Shown here: positions 24,130 through 33,600 of the stretch, piece after piece
Layout: each line of letters begins with the position of its first letter
Position numbering within the stretch: position 1 is the stretch's first letter
Source of the DNA: a bacterium
GTDB taxonomy: Bacteria; Zhuqueibacterota; QNDG01; DSAB01
NCBI GenBank assembly: GCA_016931965.1
Contig: JAFGDT010000079.1
Span: 124,001-188,000, forward strand
Length of the DNA stretch: 64,000 nucleotides
Reading direction: 5' to 3'
Notes under the pieces: generated by a model
What the model was told of the DNA's origin: nothing
What the model saw: the letters and a program-made list of their open reading frames with translations, nothing else
Databases searched by the model: none
Translations under genes and position numbers: made by a program

Positions 24130-24999
24130 TTATCCGGAAGATTTGATTTGTACGACCATACCACACCATTCTCCCCTGATTTTTAATTCGATGAGTTGAA
24201 ATCTGTTGGCTGTGAGATCATTTCCCATTTGCGTTCGTTCCTCCTGCAAAATACCTGAGAGTATGAATCGACTATGATCGTCAGAATATCGTTTCAGTTT
24301 GGGCAGAAGTGATGTCAGGGTAGTCCGATTGATATTGGCAACCAAGAGATTGAAAGTCTGAAAGGGAAGCTTTCCAACAGGATGGTGATGTATCTCTACA
24401 CAGTTTTCCACATGGTTTAAACGGATATTTTCTCTGGCATTCTCAATCGCATTTTCTTCAGTATCCAAAGCAAGCACTTTATTGGCTCCCAGCTTGGCGG
24501 CTGCAATGGACAAAATCCCTGATCCGGTGCCGATGTCCAGGACGTTCTCTTTCGGTTTGAGATAACATTCCAAAAGCTCCAAACAGAGCTGTGTTGTTGC
24601 GTGATGGCCGGTCCCGAATGCCATTTTTGGATTGATTTCGATGATGATCTGTCCACGGGAGGGTTTCAATTTTGACCAAGGTGGTTTGACAATCATGCGC
24701 TCCGTGATTTGAATGGGTTTGAAAAAGGATCTCCATCGATGATTCCAGTCTTCTGTGGGGATGATCCTGAAAGTAGGCGTGCCTACGTTTAATCCCAGAG
24801 CAGTAAGGTTCATCAAGTACGTATTAAAATGTTGATGGAATTCTTCGGTGCAGTTATGTTCAGAAAAGTAGGCCTTGATCAGACCCTTTTTTTCTTCACA
24901 TCCAGTACATCCGTTTTCAAAAAGAAAATTTTCTATCGCTTCGAAAGATTCGAATGATGAGGGGATGGACCATTCGAGCCAAAAGGTTGGTTTATTCAT
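24130..24999 (-). CDS. prmA: Ribosomal protein L11 methyltransferase
   Basis: PrmA trimethylates ribosomal protein L11. An N-terminal substrate-recognition domain (about 1-105) with the conserved EDWNHRWRSFFKPIQI leads into IIIEINPKMAFGTGHHATTQLCLELLE and the SAM site VLDIGTGSGILSIAAAKLGA. DLVVANI is here NLLVANINR. The length of 289 is normal. Its 5' end overlaps the upstream M28 peptidase gene by 8 nt. Confidence 0.93.
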   Translation of the reverse strand: MNKPTFWLEWSIPSSFESFEAIENFLFENGCTGCEEKKGLIKAYFSEHNCTEEFHQHFNTYLMNLTALGLNVGTPTFRIIPTEDWNHRWRSFFKPIQITERMIVKPPWSKLKPSRGQIIIEINPKMAFGTGHHATTQLCLELLECYLKPKENVLDIGTGSGILSIAAAKLGANKVLALDTEENAIENARENIRLNHVENCVEIHHHPVGKLPFQTFNLLVANINRTTLTSLLPKLKRYSDDHSRFILSGILQEERTQMGNDLTANRFQLIELKIRGEWCGMVVQIKSSG

Positions 25000-25909
25000 A
25001 AATCAGATGGACAAGCAGTGTCCCGATGATGTTCAGGCTTTCGGGACTGCATTTGTCTTCGGTGTCCTGCAGCGTGTGCCAGTAAGGATAGTCAAAATCA
25101 ATGATGTCGATCGCTGGAATACCCACGCGAAGGAGCTCCAGGTGGTCATCGATCATCTGGTATCCTAGCGATCGGTCAAACACGTCAAGACCCAATTCTT
25201 CGGCTTTGGACCAGACTTTGTTGACGATTTCGGGAGCGTATCTCTGAGAATTTCTTTCAATCGGGATGTGCAGATCATTATCACCGATCATATCGAGTAG
25301 AATAGCATAACGGGGCAGATAAGCGGCCTGTTTTTGCTGAGCAAAGTAACGGGAACCCAGACACCATGATTCCGCGTTGTTTGAAGTTCCAGAATCTTCA
25401 CCATCGAACAAGACGATATCCACACCGATTGCTGGAGGAAATGCCCTCAGTATTTGGGCCATTTCCAAAAGGACAGCGACACCGGATGCCCCGTCGTTTG
25501 CCCCGATTATGGGTTTGTCCCGGTTCTCAGGATCCGGGTCACGGTCGGCCCAGGGTCTTGTATCCCAATGGGCACAGAGCAGAAGTCGATCTCCCTGATC
25601 ACCGAAGGAAGCGATCACATTGGTCATTGTTATGGTTTTGTTCATCCCAGAAAGGGTGTGTATAAATGGCTGTTGAATAACGCGATCCGTGGTTTCTTTC
25701 AGTTCTCGAACCAGAAATTCGAGACAATTTTTATGACCCACTGAACCGGGATATCGAGGACCGAACTGGCATTGGATTTTGAGATAATCAAAAGCTTTTA
25801 CCTCATCAAATGTTGGGATTTGACTCTGGGCACAGCCGTTCCCACCCAAAATGATGATGAGAATCAGAGAGAATTGAATTTTAATGAATCCGCGCATGGC
25901 CGTTATCAT
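24992..25909 (-). CDS. M28-family zinc peptidase, lipoprotein
   Basis: A signal peptide ends in a lipobox-like GGNGCAQ near residue 26-28, so it is likely a periplasmic lipoprotein. The M28 metal ligands are visible in CAHWDTRPWADRD, GANDGASGVAVLLEMA, LFDGEDSG and LDMIGDNDL, plus YPYWHTLQDTEDKC. This branch resembles the glutaminyl-cyclase-like members, so the activity (peptidase or cyclase) is open. I use ATG 25909; ATG 25897 is also possible. Confidence 0.85.
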   Translation of the reverse strand: MITAMRGFIKIQFSLILIIILGGNGCAQSQIPTFDEVKAFDYLKIQCQFGPRYPGSVGHKNCLEFLVRELKETTDRVIQQPFIHTLSGMNKTITMTNVIASFGDQGDRLLLCAHWDTRPWADRDPDPENRDKPIIGANDGASGVAVLLEMAQILRAFPPAIGVDIVLFDGEDSGTSNNAESWCLGSRYFAQQKQAAYLPRYAILLDMIGDNDLHIPIERNSQRYAPEIVNKVWSKAEELGLDVFDRSLGYQMIDDHLELLRVGIPAIDIIDFDYPYWHTLQDTEDKCSPESLNIIGTLLVHLIYE

Positions 25910-26092
25910 AAAAGCTAAGGTTAAATTTTTAAATAATATACCAAATAATCCATGTATTGTCAATTACAATTCAAGAGGCGGCGATGACAATGATAGAGGA
26001 ATGATGGTCTCAACATTTTTAATCTTGTTGAAGAATAATCGTTGAAAAGTTCATGATTTGTTTTTACATTCAGTTGATTTAGATTATAAAGT

Positions 26093-26980
26093 ATGGGTAT
26101 GAGGGCGATCATGTTTTTATCTATCCGGTATTTTTTTGTCACATTTTTTTTGCTTCGTTTCGCGTCTTCGCTTTCACAGGTGATTTTGAATGAAATCATG
26201 TTTGATCCGGTTGCCGATGAACCCGAATGGATAGAACTCCATAATCCGACTGACCATCAGATTGACCTCCAAGGCTGGAGAATAGCCGATGCGGATACCT
26301 CGCGAAAAATCATCATCGCTGACACTGTGGCGATCTTTCCCCTTTCCGGATTTGTCGTGGTGTCGGAGGATTCCTCCATTTTAAATCGATTTCCCTTTCT
26401 GCAGGATCAAGTCTATGTTCCCAAAGCATTTCCCCGTTTGAATAATGATTTTGATACTGTTTTTCTTTTCGATTCTTCTGGTATTCTGATTGAATACGTT
26501 GCATATGGAAATAATCAGTGTGGAGGGAATGGCATCTCCATCGAACGCATTTCTCCCAGGGTGTCTGCTGATGATCCAACTAATTGGAGTCCTTGTGTTT
26601 CGATTGAAGGGGCTACTCCAGGAGGTCAGAACAGTGTTTGGACGTCCACCATTTTACCAAATGCGACCCTGTCTGTTTGCCCAAATCCTTTTTCTCCTGA
26701 TAATGATGGTTTTGAAGACGTCACTGAAATCACCTATCATCTTCCTGTGAAGATTGCCCATGTCAATCTTCACATTTATGATGTTCACGGCAGGCGGATC
26801 CGTACATTCATGGGCGGAACGATGTCAGGTTCTCAGGGATCAATATACTGGGATGGCCGTGATGATCAGGGTCGTGAATCCAGTATGGGTATTTATATTA
26901 TTTTTCTGGAAGCGCTGGAGAGTATGGCAGGAGAGGTTTTGACTGTAAAAAGGACGGTTGTTTTAGGTGGAAAATTATAA
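26093..26980 (+). CDS. Secreted protein with lamin-tail domain and FlgD-like C-terminus
   Basis: A signal peptide (about 1-28, hydrophobic run IRYFFVTFFLLRFASS) precedes VILNEIMFDPVADEPEWIELHNPTDHQIDLQGWRI, a typical lamin-tail domain start. The rest of the domain runs to about residue 150. Residues about 195-290 form a FlgD/type-IX-like Ig fold: LSVCPNPFSPDNDGFEDVTEI, VNLHIYDVHGRRIRTF, GSIYWDGRDDQGRESSMGIYIIFL. This pairing is common in secreted proteins of FCB bacteria, where the C-terminus can act as a sorting domain (inference). No Shine-Dalgarno is clear. Confidence 0.8.
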   Translation: MGMRAIMFLSIRYFFVTFFLLRFASSLSQVILNEIMFDPVADEPEWIELHNPTDHQIDLQGWRIADADTSRKIIIADTVAIFPLSGFVVVSEDSSILNRFPFLQDQVYVPKAFPRLNNDFDTVFLFDSSGILIEYVAYGNNQCGGNGISIERISPRVSADDPTNWSPCVSIEGATPGGQNSVWTSTILPNATLSVCPNPFSPDNDGFEDVTEITYHLPVKIAHVNLHIYDVHGRRIRTFMGGTMSGSQGSIYWDGRDDQGRESSMGIYIIFLEALESMAGEVLTVKRTVVLGGKL

Positions 26981-26981
26981 A

Positions 26982-27161
26982 ATGAAAAAGTTTGATCGAT
27001 ATTCTATTCGCGGTGTTGTGATAACGCTTATTGCTTTTTTAGGAATAGGATATGAGATGATGATTTCTCAGTCAAAGGAAATTTTCGTGATTATTCTCTA
27101 TACGGTGGTTGTATTCATCGGCTTTTTATTGTTATTTATCATAGAAGAGCCAAAAACTTGA
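26982..27161 (+). CDS. Small two-segment membrane protein
   Basis: A 59-residue protein starting MKKFDRYSIRG with two likely membrane helices (about 8-25 and 35-53) and a charged end (EEPKT). The ATG at 26982 has AGGTGG 12 nt upstream and lies 2 nt after the stop of the lamin-tail gene. I do not recognise a family. Confidence 0.55.
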   Translation: MKKFDRYSIRGVVITLIAFLGIGYEMMISQSKEIFVIILYTVVVFIGFLLLFIIEEPKT

Positions 27162-27162
27162 G

Positions 27163-27447
27163 TTGTCCACATTTTTCACACAAAGTGCACTCCAGGTAAT
27201 TCCGGAATATCGGACATTATGAATTGATCATACACAATGATTCATGAGATTGGATTGTTGAGATGATTTTTTTATATTTCGTGGTATCCATTGTTATAGT
27301 ATATTGTTTATATTGATGTTTATGGAATAGTTGATTGAATGTTGCCGTGAATTGTTCCTAGAATAAACATCCACGTGACCTGGGCAAACATCATACAGTG
27401 TTTATCCCTCATCCTCAAAACCGATCGTTCTTCACAACTTATCCACA
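27163..27447. other. Candidate chromosomal replication origin region (DnaA-box-like cluster)
   Basis: All sites are on the plus strand. TTGTCCACA (27163-27171) directly abuts TTTTTCACA (27172-27180); TTCTTCACA (27428-27436) lies 2 nt from a perfect TTATCCACA (27439-27447); a weaker TCATACACA is at 27228-27236. Between them 27263-27330 is very A/T-rich and could unwind. It lies in a 712-nt gene-poor stretch. To the left most genes read left; to the right all read right for 20 kb, as expected around an origin. No dnaA or dnaN is in the window, so it stays a candidate. Confidence 0.45.
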
Positions 27448-27613
27448 CGATAATCACATACGAAAAAGAGCCTTAAGATGATGACATTTATTTTTTTGGG
27501 TATGGTAAGGAAAGATTTCTTGTTATGGAAAACGACGTTTTTCAACAGGCATATGATTCACATCGGATAAAAAGGATGACCTGATTGATCCTGCGCCGGT
27601 CTCGATTACATAA

Positions 27614-27772
27614 TGGGTTTCAAGTCCATTACCACTGAACTTGAAGATTCTGGATTACGTGGTCTTACTCCAGCACTATTTAGATCATGTTGCAGATGTC
27701 CGTATCAAGATAGGGACCATAACAGAGGCGGTAAACCAGAAAAGGGGAATCTATTTTAATCAATTCGTATAA
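27614..27772 (+). pseudogene. Possible gene relic in the rpsU upstream region
   Basis: A 53-codon open frame without a good start or ribosome binding site encodes a protein-like stretch including DYVVLLQHYLDHVADVRIK and IGTITEAVNQKRG. Composition looks more like real protein than a random frame, but I cannot assign a family. It may be the 3' end of a decayed gene. The rest of 27448-27780 shows nothing I can name. Confidence 0.2.
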
Positions 27773-27798
27773 ATTGTTATGAATCATATAAAAAAAGC

Positions 27799-27827
27799 TT
27801 GATTATCTGCATCTCTTTTGATATATT
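27799..27827 (+). promoter_or_regulatory. Sigma-70-type promoter for the rpsU operon
   Basis: TTGATT (27799-27804) and TATATT (27822-27827) are separated by exactly 17 nt, giving a start near 27834 and a leader of about 40 nt before rpsU. Confidence 0.65.
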
Positions 27828-27873
27828 GAAAATCATAAAAAATGATTTTTCGAAAGGAGGTATCTATTATTTT

Positions 27874-28071
27874 ATGCCAGCAGTGAAGATTCGAGAAAAT
27901 GAGAATTTTGAAAGGGCTTTCAGACGGTTTACAAAACAATGTGAAAAAGCTGGTCTTATGTCGGATATTAAAAGGCATCAACATTACGAGAAACCCAGTG
28001 AGAAAAAAAAGCGAAAGTTAGCAGCTGCGAAACGAAAACAGCGTAAACTGCGGATCATGTTCGGGAATTAA
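27874..28071 (+). CDS. rpsU: Small ribosomal subunit protein bS21
   Basis: MPAVKIRENENFERAFRRFTKQCEKAGLMSDIKRHQHYEKPSEKKKRK is a canonical bS21, 65 residues. I start at ATG 27874, 13 nt after an AAAGGAGG site; upstream in-frame codons read from the promoter. It heads the rpsU-yqeY-cvpA-mutS2-dnaG group, a variant of the classical rpsU-dnaG-rpoD macromolecular synthesis operon without rpoD. Confidence 0.95.
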   Translation: MPAVKIRENENFERAFRRFTKQCEKAGLMSDIKRHQHYEKPSEKKKRKLAAAKRKQRKLRIMFGN

Positions 28072-28109
28072 TAGTTCGAATGATACAATTTAAAAGATAG
28101 AGCAGGTCA

Positions 28110-28553
28110 ATGGGAATTCAGGAAACACTGATTCGTGATATGAAATCGTCTATGAAATCGAAGGATAAAGTGGCCCTAGAAACAATCCGAATGTTACGTG
28201 CGCAGATTAAAAATGAATCCCTTAAAAGGGGTCAAGAACTATCCGATGATGATGTCATCAAAGTGTTAATCAAAGAGGCAAAAAAACGGAAGGAAGCCTT
28301 GGACCTGTATCAAAAAGGCGGAAGAGAAGACCTGGCAGATAAAGAAACCTATGAATTGAAGATTATTGATTCCTATCTCCCGAAAAGGTTAACGCAACAG
28401 GAATTGGAAAAAATCGTTGATCAAACCATTCGAGAAGCAAAGGGCGAATCTTTGAGAGATATGGGAAAAGTCATGCAAATCATCATGCCACAGGTTACGG
28501 GCAGAGCCGATGGAAAAACCATTCAGGAACTGGTGAAAAAGAAATTGGGTTGA
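28110..28553 (+). CDS. GatB/YqeY domain protein
   Basis: A 147-residue YqeY-type protein: RDMKSSMKSKDKVALETIRMLRAQIKNESLKRG, DDDVIKVLIKEAKKRKEALDLYQKGGREDLADKE, then IIDSYLPKRLTQQELEKIV and MGKVMQIIMPQVTGRADGKTIQELVKKKLG. The domain matches the tail of the GatB amidotransferase subunit, which contacts tRNA; the stand-alone protein's role is not settled. It lies 38 nt after rpsU and is closed by a terminator hairpin. Confidence 0.92.
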   Translation: MGIQETLIRDMKSSMKSKDKVALETIRMLRAQIKNESLKRGQELSDDDVIKVLIKEAKKRKEALDLYQKGGREDLADKETYELKIIDSYLPKRLTQQELEKIVDQTIREAKGESLRDMGKVMQIIMPQVTGRADGKTIQELVKKKLG

Positions 28554-28602
28554 TTATCCATTTCAATTCGATATTGTCCCATTAACAATTAAACAATAAT
28601 CG

Positions 28603-28640
28603 GTCCGACAGAAATAATAAATCTGTCGGACATTTTTTTT
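28603..28640 (+). terminator. Rho-independent terminator after yqeY
   Basis: GTCCGACAGA (28603-28612) pairs perfectly with TCTGTCGGAC (28622-28631) across a 9-nt loop and is followed by an A and eight T. It is a strong intrinsic terminator separating rpsU-yqeY from cvpA-mutS2-dnaG. Confidence 0.88.
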
Positions 28641-28818
28641 ATCATTTCAGAATGACAAACCGTGTATACATGCCGGTATAAAATCATGAGGTGTTCAATG
28701 ACATCTGTTTCTTGTCCTAATACAGACAAAATGGCTGAGAGAACCCAATACATGCCTTGACTTTTAGCCATTTGAAATGTACATTTAAAAATAGATTTCC
28801 ACTTCATATTGGACTCAA

Positions 28819-29439
28819 ATGAATACGATTGACCTGATGATTCTGATCATTGTGGGGTTTTTTTGTGTCAAAGGATTTTTCCGCGGCATGATCCTAGAAA
28901 TCTTTACATTGATTGGATTACTCATTGCCTATGTCATTGCATTACGAGAGATGAGTACTGTAGCCCATTTCGTGAATCGGATCATTTCCGTTCCTTTGAT
29001 CATTGGAAACAGTCTGGGGTTTTTGCTGATTTTTGTTTTCATTCTACTCTTGTTTCGATGGATAGCCATCGTGATTCGTCGTGTCGTCAAGTGGAGTTTT
29101 TTGGGTTGGGTGGACAGAGGAGGTGGGATGGCTTTAGGTATTTTTAAAGGTACATTCATAACCAGTTTGCTTGCACTTTTGATCTCACTGATACCCCTTT
29201 CTGAAAAGGCGGAAAATATGCAAAAACAATCCCTTCTGTTTCATCCCATACGGTCAGTCGCACCGGCCGTGTTTAACTTTTTGAAATCGACTTTTCCTAA
29301 AACAAAGAATTTTTACGAGGAAGTCAGGGAGGGATTCTCCAGCACATCGAGTCGACTCATCGATCAAATTGTTACAGACCAATTCAATTCATTACTTGAA
29401 GAAACCGAGGACGGTGATAGTAAACAGGGAAATCAATAG
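28819..29439 (+). CDS. CvpA-family membrane protein
   Basis: MNTIDLMILIIVGFFCVKGFFRGM is the family opening (IDxxxLxxxxxxxxxGxxxG). About four membrane helices (2-18, 25-45, 62-84, 100-125) follow, then a soluble tail of about 75 residues. E. coli CvpA is linked to colicin V production and envelope stability. It lies directly upstream of mutS2, a common bacterial order. Confidence 0.85.
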   Translation: MNTIDLMILIIVGFFCVKGFFRGMILEIFTLIGLLIAYVIALREMSTVAHFVNRIISVPLIIGNSLGFLLIFVFILLLFRWIAIVIRRVVKWSFLGWVDRGGGMALGIFKGTFITSLLALLISLIPLSEKAENMQKQSLLFHPIRSVAPAVFNFLKSTFPKTKNFYEEVREGFSSTSSRLIDQIVTDQFNSLLEETEDGDSKQGNQ

Positions 29440-31771
29440 TGTTCAGGTACTCGAACTCGATACGATATTGAAAAAGATATCCGAGTTCGCCATTTCAGCC
29501 GTTGGCAAAGAACGGATAGAAAATATATCGCCTTACTCTGAATTCCCGGAATTGGAAAAGGAATTGGTGCGCATCAATGAAATGACCGCGATTTTCAATT
29601 CGAGTGATATTTTCCCCCTTCAATCTTTTCCCGATATCGGGCTTCAAATGAAACAGGTAGAGCCTGAAGGCGCGTTCTTGGAACCCAAGGAATTGATTGT
29701 GTTGAAATGCTTTTTGGCGATGATTCGGGAAATGGTTACATTTTTTTCTCATAAGCGTGAAGTCTATCCTCTGCTTTGGTTGATTGGAAAAGGACTGATC
29801 TCCCTGCACTCTTTAGAAAAGGAAATTGATCGAATTATCGATTCATCCGGAGAAGTGAAAGACCATGCTTCAAAAGCCCTTTTCAAAATTCGCCAGGAGA
29901 TACAACACAAATCCTTAAATGTTAGGCGACGTTTAAAGACCATTTTAAATGCCATGACTTCCAAAGGATATACAAGTGAAAATGATCTTATGCTCCGTGA
30001 TGGCAGACTGGTTATTCCCATGAAGGAAACACAGTCGCATCGCCTCAAAGGCCTTGTTGTCGATCAATCGGCAAGCGGAGCAACCCTCTTTGTCGAACCA
30101 TTGGAAGTGCTTGAACTCAATCATGATCTGAGTCGTCTTCGGGTTCAAGAGAAGAAAGAGATTGAGCGCATACTGAAAATGCTTTGCGATCGTATTCGTG
30201 AATATAGAACCGATATCGAGAATGATTTCAGCATCGCCGTCGAGCTGGATTGTCTCATGGCAAAGGCTAAATTCTCTCTACACATGCATTGTAAGGCTGC
30301 ACAGATCAACCGAGGAGGCCACCTGGAGCTGAAGCAAGCCAGACATCCTATCCTCCTATTGAGAGAAAACCAAGAACAGGTTGTCCCTCTTTCGATCCAG
30401 TTGGGTGGGAATCTGAAAACCCTTGTCATTACCGGGCCGAATGCCGGTGGGAAAACAGTCACCCTGAAGACGGTGGGTCTGCTTTCTCTCATGCATCAAT
30501 GCGGACTCCATGTCCCGGCAGAAGAAGGCACTTCAATCCCTCTATTTTCTCATATTTTTGCCGATATTGGAGATCGTCAATCCATTGAACAGGATCTTTC
30601 CACATTCTCTTCTCATATTATGAATATTCACCATATCTTGAAAAAGACTGATCAAAACAGTCTTGTTCTATTGGATGAAATCGGTTCGGCCACAGATCCT
30701 TCAGAGGGGGCATCGCTTGCGTCGGCGATTTTAAAAAATCTGACAGAGAAGAATTGTCTTACGATCGCTACGACCCACATAGGTATATTAAAGGTCTTTG
30801 CCCATGAAGAGACGGGCATGGGGAACGGATCCATGGTTTTCGATCAAAAAACACTGCAACCGACTTATCAATTCCAGATGGGTGTTCCGGGATCGTCTTA
30901 TGCATTTGAGATTGCAGAACGGCTGGGACTCCCCTCACAGATGATTCAGGATGCAAGGAAACGGGTTGGAGAAGAGCGGGGGAAACTCGATCGTTTGATT
31001 CTCCATTTGGAAGAGGAATTGCAGCGGGTGCGACGTCTTCTCGGAGAAGCAGAAATCAAAGAGAGTAAACTTTCAGCATTGGTGAAACTCTACCAGGAAC
31101 AGATCCATTCCATTGAAAAAGAGAGTGAAGTGAGGAAAAATGAGATTTTAAAGGAGGCAGAAGCGATCTTAAAGGATGCCAATGTCATCGTAGAGAAAAC
31201 CGTACGGGAGATACGGGAGAGTCAAGCTCAGCGTGAGACGATTCTTGAAGCCAAAAATAAATTGAAAAATCACAGGAAGAAAATCAAGGACCTTGTCTCG
31301 CAAAAAAGTGATAAACAAATTGATCAAATTATCCAGGGTGACTGGGTTGTGTGGAAAGGACACAAAGGGGCAGGGAAAGTGATATCCGAGGCTGACAAAT
31401 CGGGACGGATCTCTGTGCAATGGGGAAATGTGAAACTTCGGGTGCAAATGCGGGATTTGAAACTGATTGATCGACCTGATGAAAAAAGAAGCCTGACAGG
31501 GATGACGACATACTCCATTGAGCGTGAAACAAAACAAGAAATTGATCTACGAGGCATGCGGGTGGACGAGGTTGTTGCAGCAGTAGAAAAATATTTAGAG
31601 GATGCCACGATGGGTGGGTTCTCACAGATCAGGATTATTCATGGCAAGGGTACGGGAGCACTCCGGAAAGAAGTGAATCGTTTATTAAAAAACCATCGGC
31701 TGGTGAAACATCACCGTTTGGGCAATTGGAATGAAGGGGATACCGGCGTTACCATTGTGGAGTTAAAGTGA
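29414..31771 (+). CDS. mutS2: Endonuclease MutS2
   Basis: MutS2 acts on stalled-ribosome collisions and on recombination intermediates. The ATPase has GPNAGGKTVTLKTVGLL, then DIGDRQSIEQDLSTFSSHI and LVLLDEIGSATDPSEGASL (Walker B). A long coiled region (about 500-620) and a C-terminal Smr nuclease domain, IDLRGMRVDEVVAAV ... RIIHGKGTGALRKEV, complete the usual layout. The start is uncertain: I place it at a GTG at 29414, overlapping cvpA by 26 nt, because homology begins near VLELDTILKKISEF; no start has an ideal ribosome binding site. Confidence 0.93.
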   Translation: MIVNREINSVQVLELDTILKKISEFAISAVGKERIENISPYSEFPELEKELVRINEMTAIFNSSDIFPLQSFPDIGLQMKQVEPEGAFLEPKELIVLKCFLAMIREMVTFFSHKREVYPLLWLIGKGLISLHSLEKEIDRIIDSSGEVKDHASKALFKIRQEIQHKSLNVRRRLKTILNAMTSKGYTSENDLMLRDGRLVIPMKETQSHRLKGLVVDQSASGATLFVEPLEVLELNHDLSRLRVQEKKEIERILKMLCDRIREYRTDIENDFSIAVELDCLMAKAKFSLHMHCKAAQINRGGHLELKQARHPILLLRENQEQVVPLSIQLGGNLKTLVITGPNAGGKTVTLKTVGLLSLMHQCGLHVPAEEGTSIPLFSHIFADIGDRQSIEQDLSTFSSHIMNIHHILKKTDQNSLVLLDEIGSATDPSEGASLASAILKNLTEKNCLTIATTHIGILKVFAHEETGMGNGSMVFDQKTLQPTYQFQMGVPGSSYAFEIAERLGLPSQMIQDARKRVGEERGKLDRLILHLEEELQRVRRLLGEAEIKESKLSALVKLYQEQIHSIEKESEVRKNEILKEAEAILKDANVIVEKTVREIRESQAQRETILEAKNKLKNHRKKIKDLVSQKSDKQIDQIIQGDWVVWKGHKGAGKVISEADKSGRISVQWGNVKLRVQMRDLKLIDRPDEKRSLTGMTTYSIERETKQEIDLRGMRVDEVVAAVEKYLEDATMGGFSQIRIIHGKGTGALRKEVNRLLKNHRLVKHHRLGNWNEGDTGVTIVELK

Positions 31772-33576
31772 AAATAACTGAAGATAAAATCCAGGAAATT
31801 CGGGAGGCAACGGATATTGTTGAACTCATTTCGCAATACGCGACGTTAAAGAAAAAGGGAAAATCGTTTATGGGACTTTGCCCTTTTCATACAGAAAAAA
31901 CGCCTTCTTTTAGCGTCGATCCCATTCGAGGATTCTATCATTGTTTTGGTTGTGGCGCAGGGGGAAATGTCTTCACCTTCATCATGCAGATGGAGCGTGT
32001 CAGTTTTCCTGAAGCGGTACGTTCCCTGGCAGAAAAGGCTGGAATTCAAATACCGGTTTATCAGAAGGATGATCAACAATTAAAAGAAATAGAGACACTT
32101 TATCGATCGAATCAGTTTGCAGTCGAGTTTTTTCAAAGGTGTCTTCATCATACAACTGAAGGGAAAAGGGCTTTAACCTATTTATTAAAACGACATTTTA
32201 TTTATGTAACAATTCAAAAATTTCAAATAGGATATGCTCCGGATTCCTGGGACCAGCTATTAAAGGAAGCTGGGAAAGCTTCGATCCGTCCTAAAAGTCT
32301 TCAAAATGCAGGATTGGTTATTGTAAAGAATGAAGGAGAAGGATATTATGATCGTTTCAGAGGACGGCTAATGTTTCCCATTTTGAATCCATCAGGCCGC
32401 GTGATCGGTTTCGGAGGAAGAAAATTAAATGAAGGAGAGCCAGGTCCCAAATATATCAATACACCTGAGACGCAAATTTATCAGAAGAGTCGGGTTTTGT
32501 ATGGATTGCATCAATCGATTTCCGGTATTCGAAGAGAAAACAGGGTATTGCTGGTGGAGGGGTATACCGATTTGATGCGGTTGCATCAATGTGGACTGGA
32601 TTTCGGGGTTGCCACATCAGGAACTGCTTTGACCGAGGATCAAGCCAGGATGCTTGTCCGCTATACAAAAAATGCAATCATGGTTTTTGACAGCGATTTG
32701 GCGGGATTCAATGCCGCTCTGAGGGGCATCGATATCCTTGTCGGAACCGGCCTCCATGTTCAAATCATCACGCTGCCCAATGGATATGATCCGGATGGTT
32801 TTCTTCGGGATCAAGGATGTGAAGCCCTGGAAGGACTTTTAAAATCTGCCTTGAATTTTGTTGATTTTCAAATCGGTCGGTTACTTGAAACCGGTCAGTT
32901 GCAGACGCACAGTCAGAAGGCGGAAGCCATCAGAACGATTTTAACGACAGTGGCAAAGATAAGCGATCCATTGGAACGTAACTTCATTATCAAGGATGTG
33001 GCCGAAAAATTAGATACAGAAGAGCCGCTTCTTGTTCAGCAATTGCAGCAAATTCAGAAAGGGGAAAAGATCCGTTTATCTGAATCGGACACCAGGAAGC
33101 AATCGGCTTATTGTATTGCCGAAGAAGGGATATTGAACCTTTTACTTGAGGATCTTGACCGTTGGGGGAAACGGATATTTCAATTTATTGAACCCAGATA
33201 TTTTGAGAAACGAGAGTTTCGGATCCTGATGGACATGATCTATGAAGGATACCTGCGTGGAGATCCGCTGGAACCAAAAGCTTTGCTCGATCATTTCAGT
33301 GAAGATCAGATGGTTGCACAGCAGCTTGCGCGATTGCTGTCTGAGAAAATGGATCCAGATGTGGATCGGTTTCAATTCGGTTTAGACTGTGTATTAAAAC
33401 TACGAGAGAATGAAATGGATCAAATGGTTGATGAAATTAAAGAGAAAATGCGGTCTGCTCAGTCTAAAGGAGAAGATGTCTCACAATACAGTAAAATATG
33501 GATGGAAAATAGAAAAAAATGGCAACTACAGAGAAATGCGATAATGGAAGCATGGAAAAAAGATGTTGAAATTTGA
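31768..33576 (+). CDS. dnaG: DNA primase
   Basis: DnaG makes RNA primers at replication forks. The zinc site CPFHTEKTPSFSV...HCFGCGAGG lies at about residues 38-66, RNA-polymerase core FPILNPSGRVIGFGGRKL follows, and TOPRIM motifs VLLVEGYTDLM and IMVFDSDLAG appear at about 260 and 310. The C-terminal helicase-interaction part is divergent. It starts with GTG overlapping the mutS2 stop by 4 nt. 602 residues is typical. Confidence 0.96.
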   Translation: MKITEDKIQEIREATDIVELISQYATLKKKGKSFMGLCPFHTEKTPSFSVDPIRGFYHCFGCGAGGNVFTFIMQMERVSFPEAVRSLAEKAGIQIPVYQKDDQQLKEIETLYRSNQFAVEFFQRCLHHTTEGKRALTYLLKRHFIYVTIQKFQIGYAPDSWDQLLKEAGKASIRPKSLQNAGLVIVKNEGEGYYDRFRGRLMFPILNPSGRVIGFGGRKLNEGEPGPKYINTPETQIYQKSRVLYGLHQSISGIRRENRVLLVEGYTDLMRLHQCGLDFGVATSGTALTEDQARMLVRYTKNAIMVFDSDLAGFNAALRGIDILVGTGLHVQIITLPNGYDPDGFLRDQGCEALEGLLKSALNFVDFQIGRLLETGQLQTHSQKAEAIRTILTTVAKISDPLERNFIIKDVAEKLDTEEPLLVQQLQQIQKGEKIRLSESDTRKQSAYCIAEEGILNLLLEDLDRWGKRIFQFIEPRYFEKREFRILMDMIYEGYLRGDPLEPKALLDHFSEDQMVAQQLARLLSEKMDPDVDRFQFGLDCVLKLRENEMDQMVDEIKEKMRSAQSKGEDVSQYSKIWMENRKKWQLQRNAIMEAWKKDVEI

Positions 33577-33600
33577 AGAAAAAATCATTATACTCATGAC

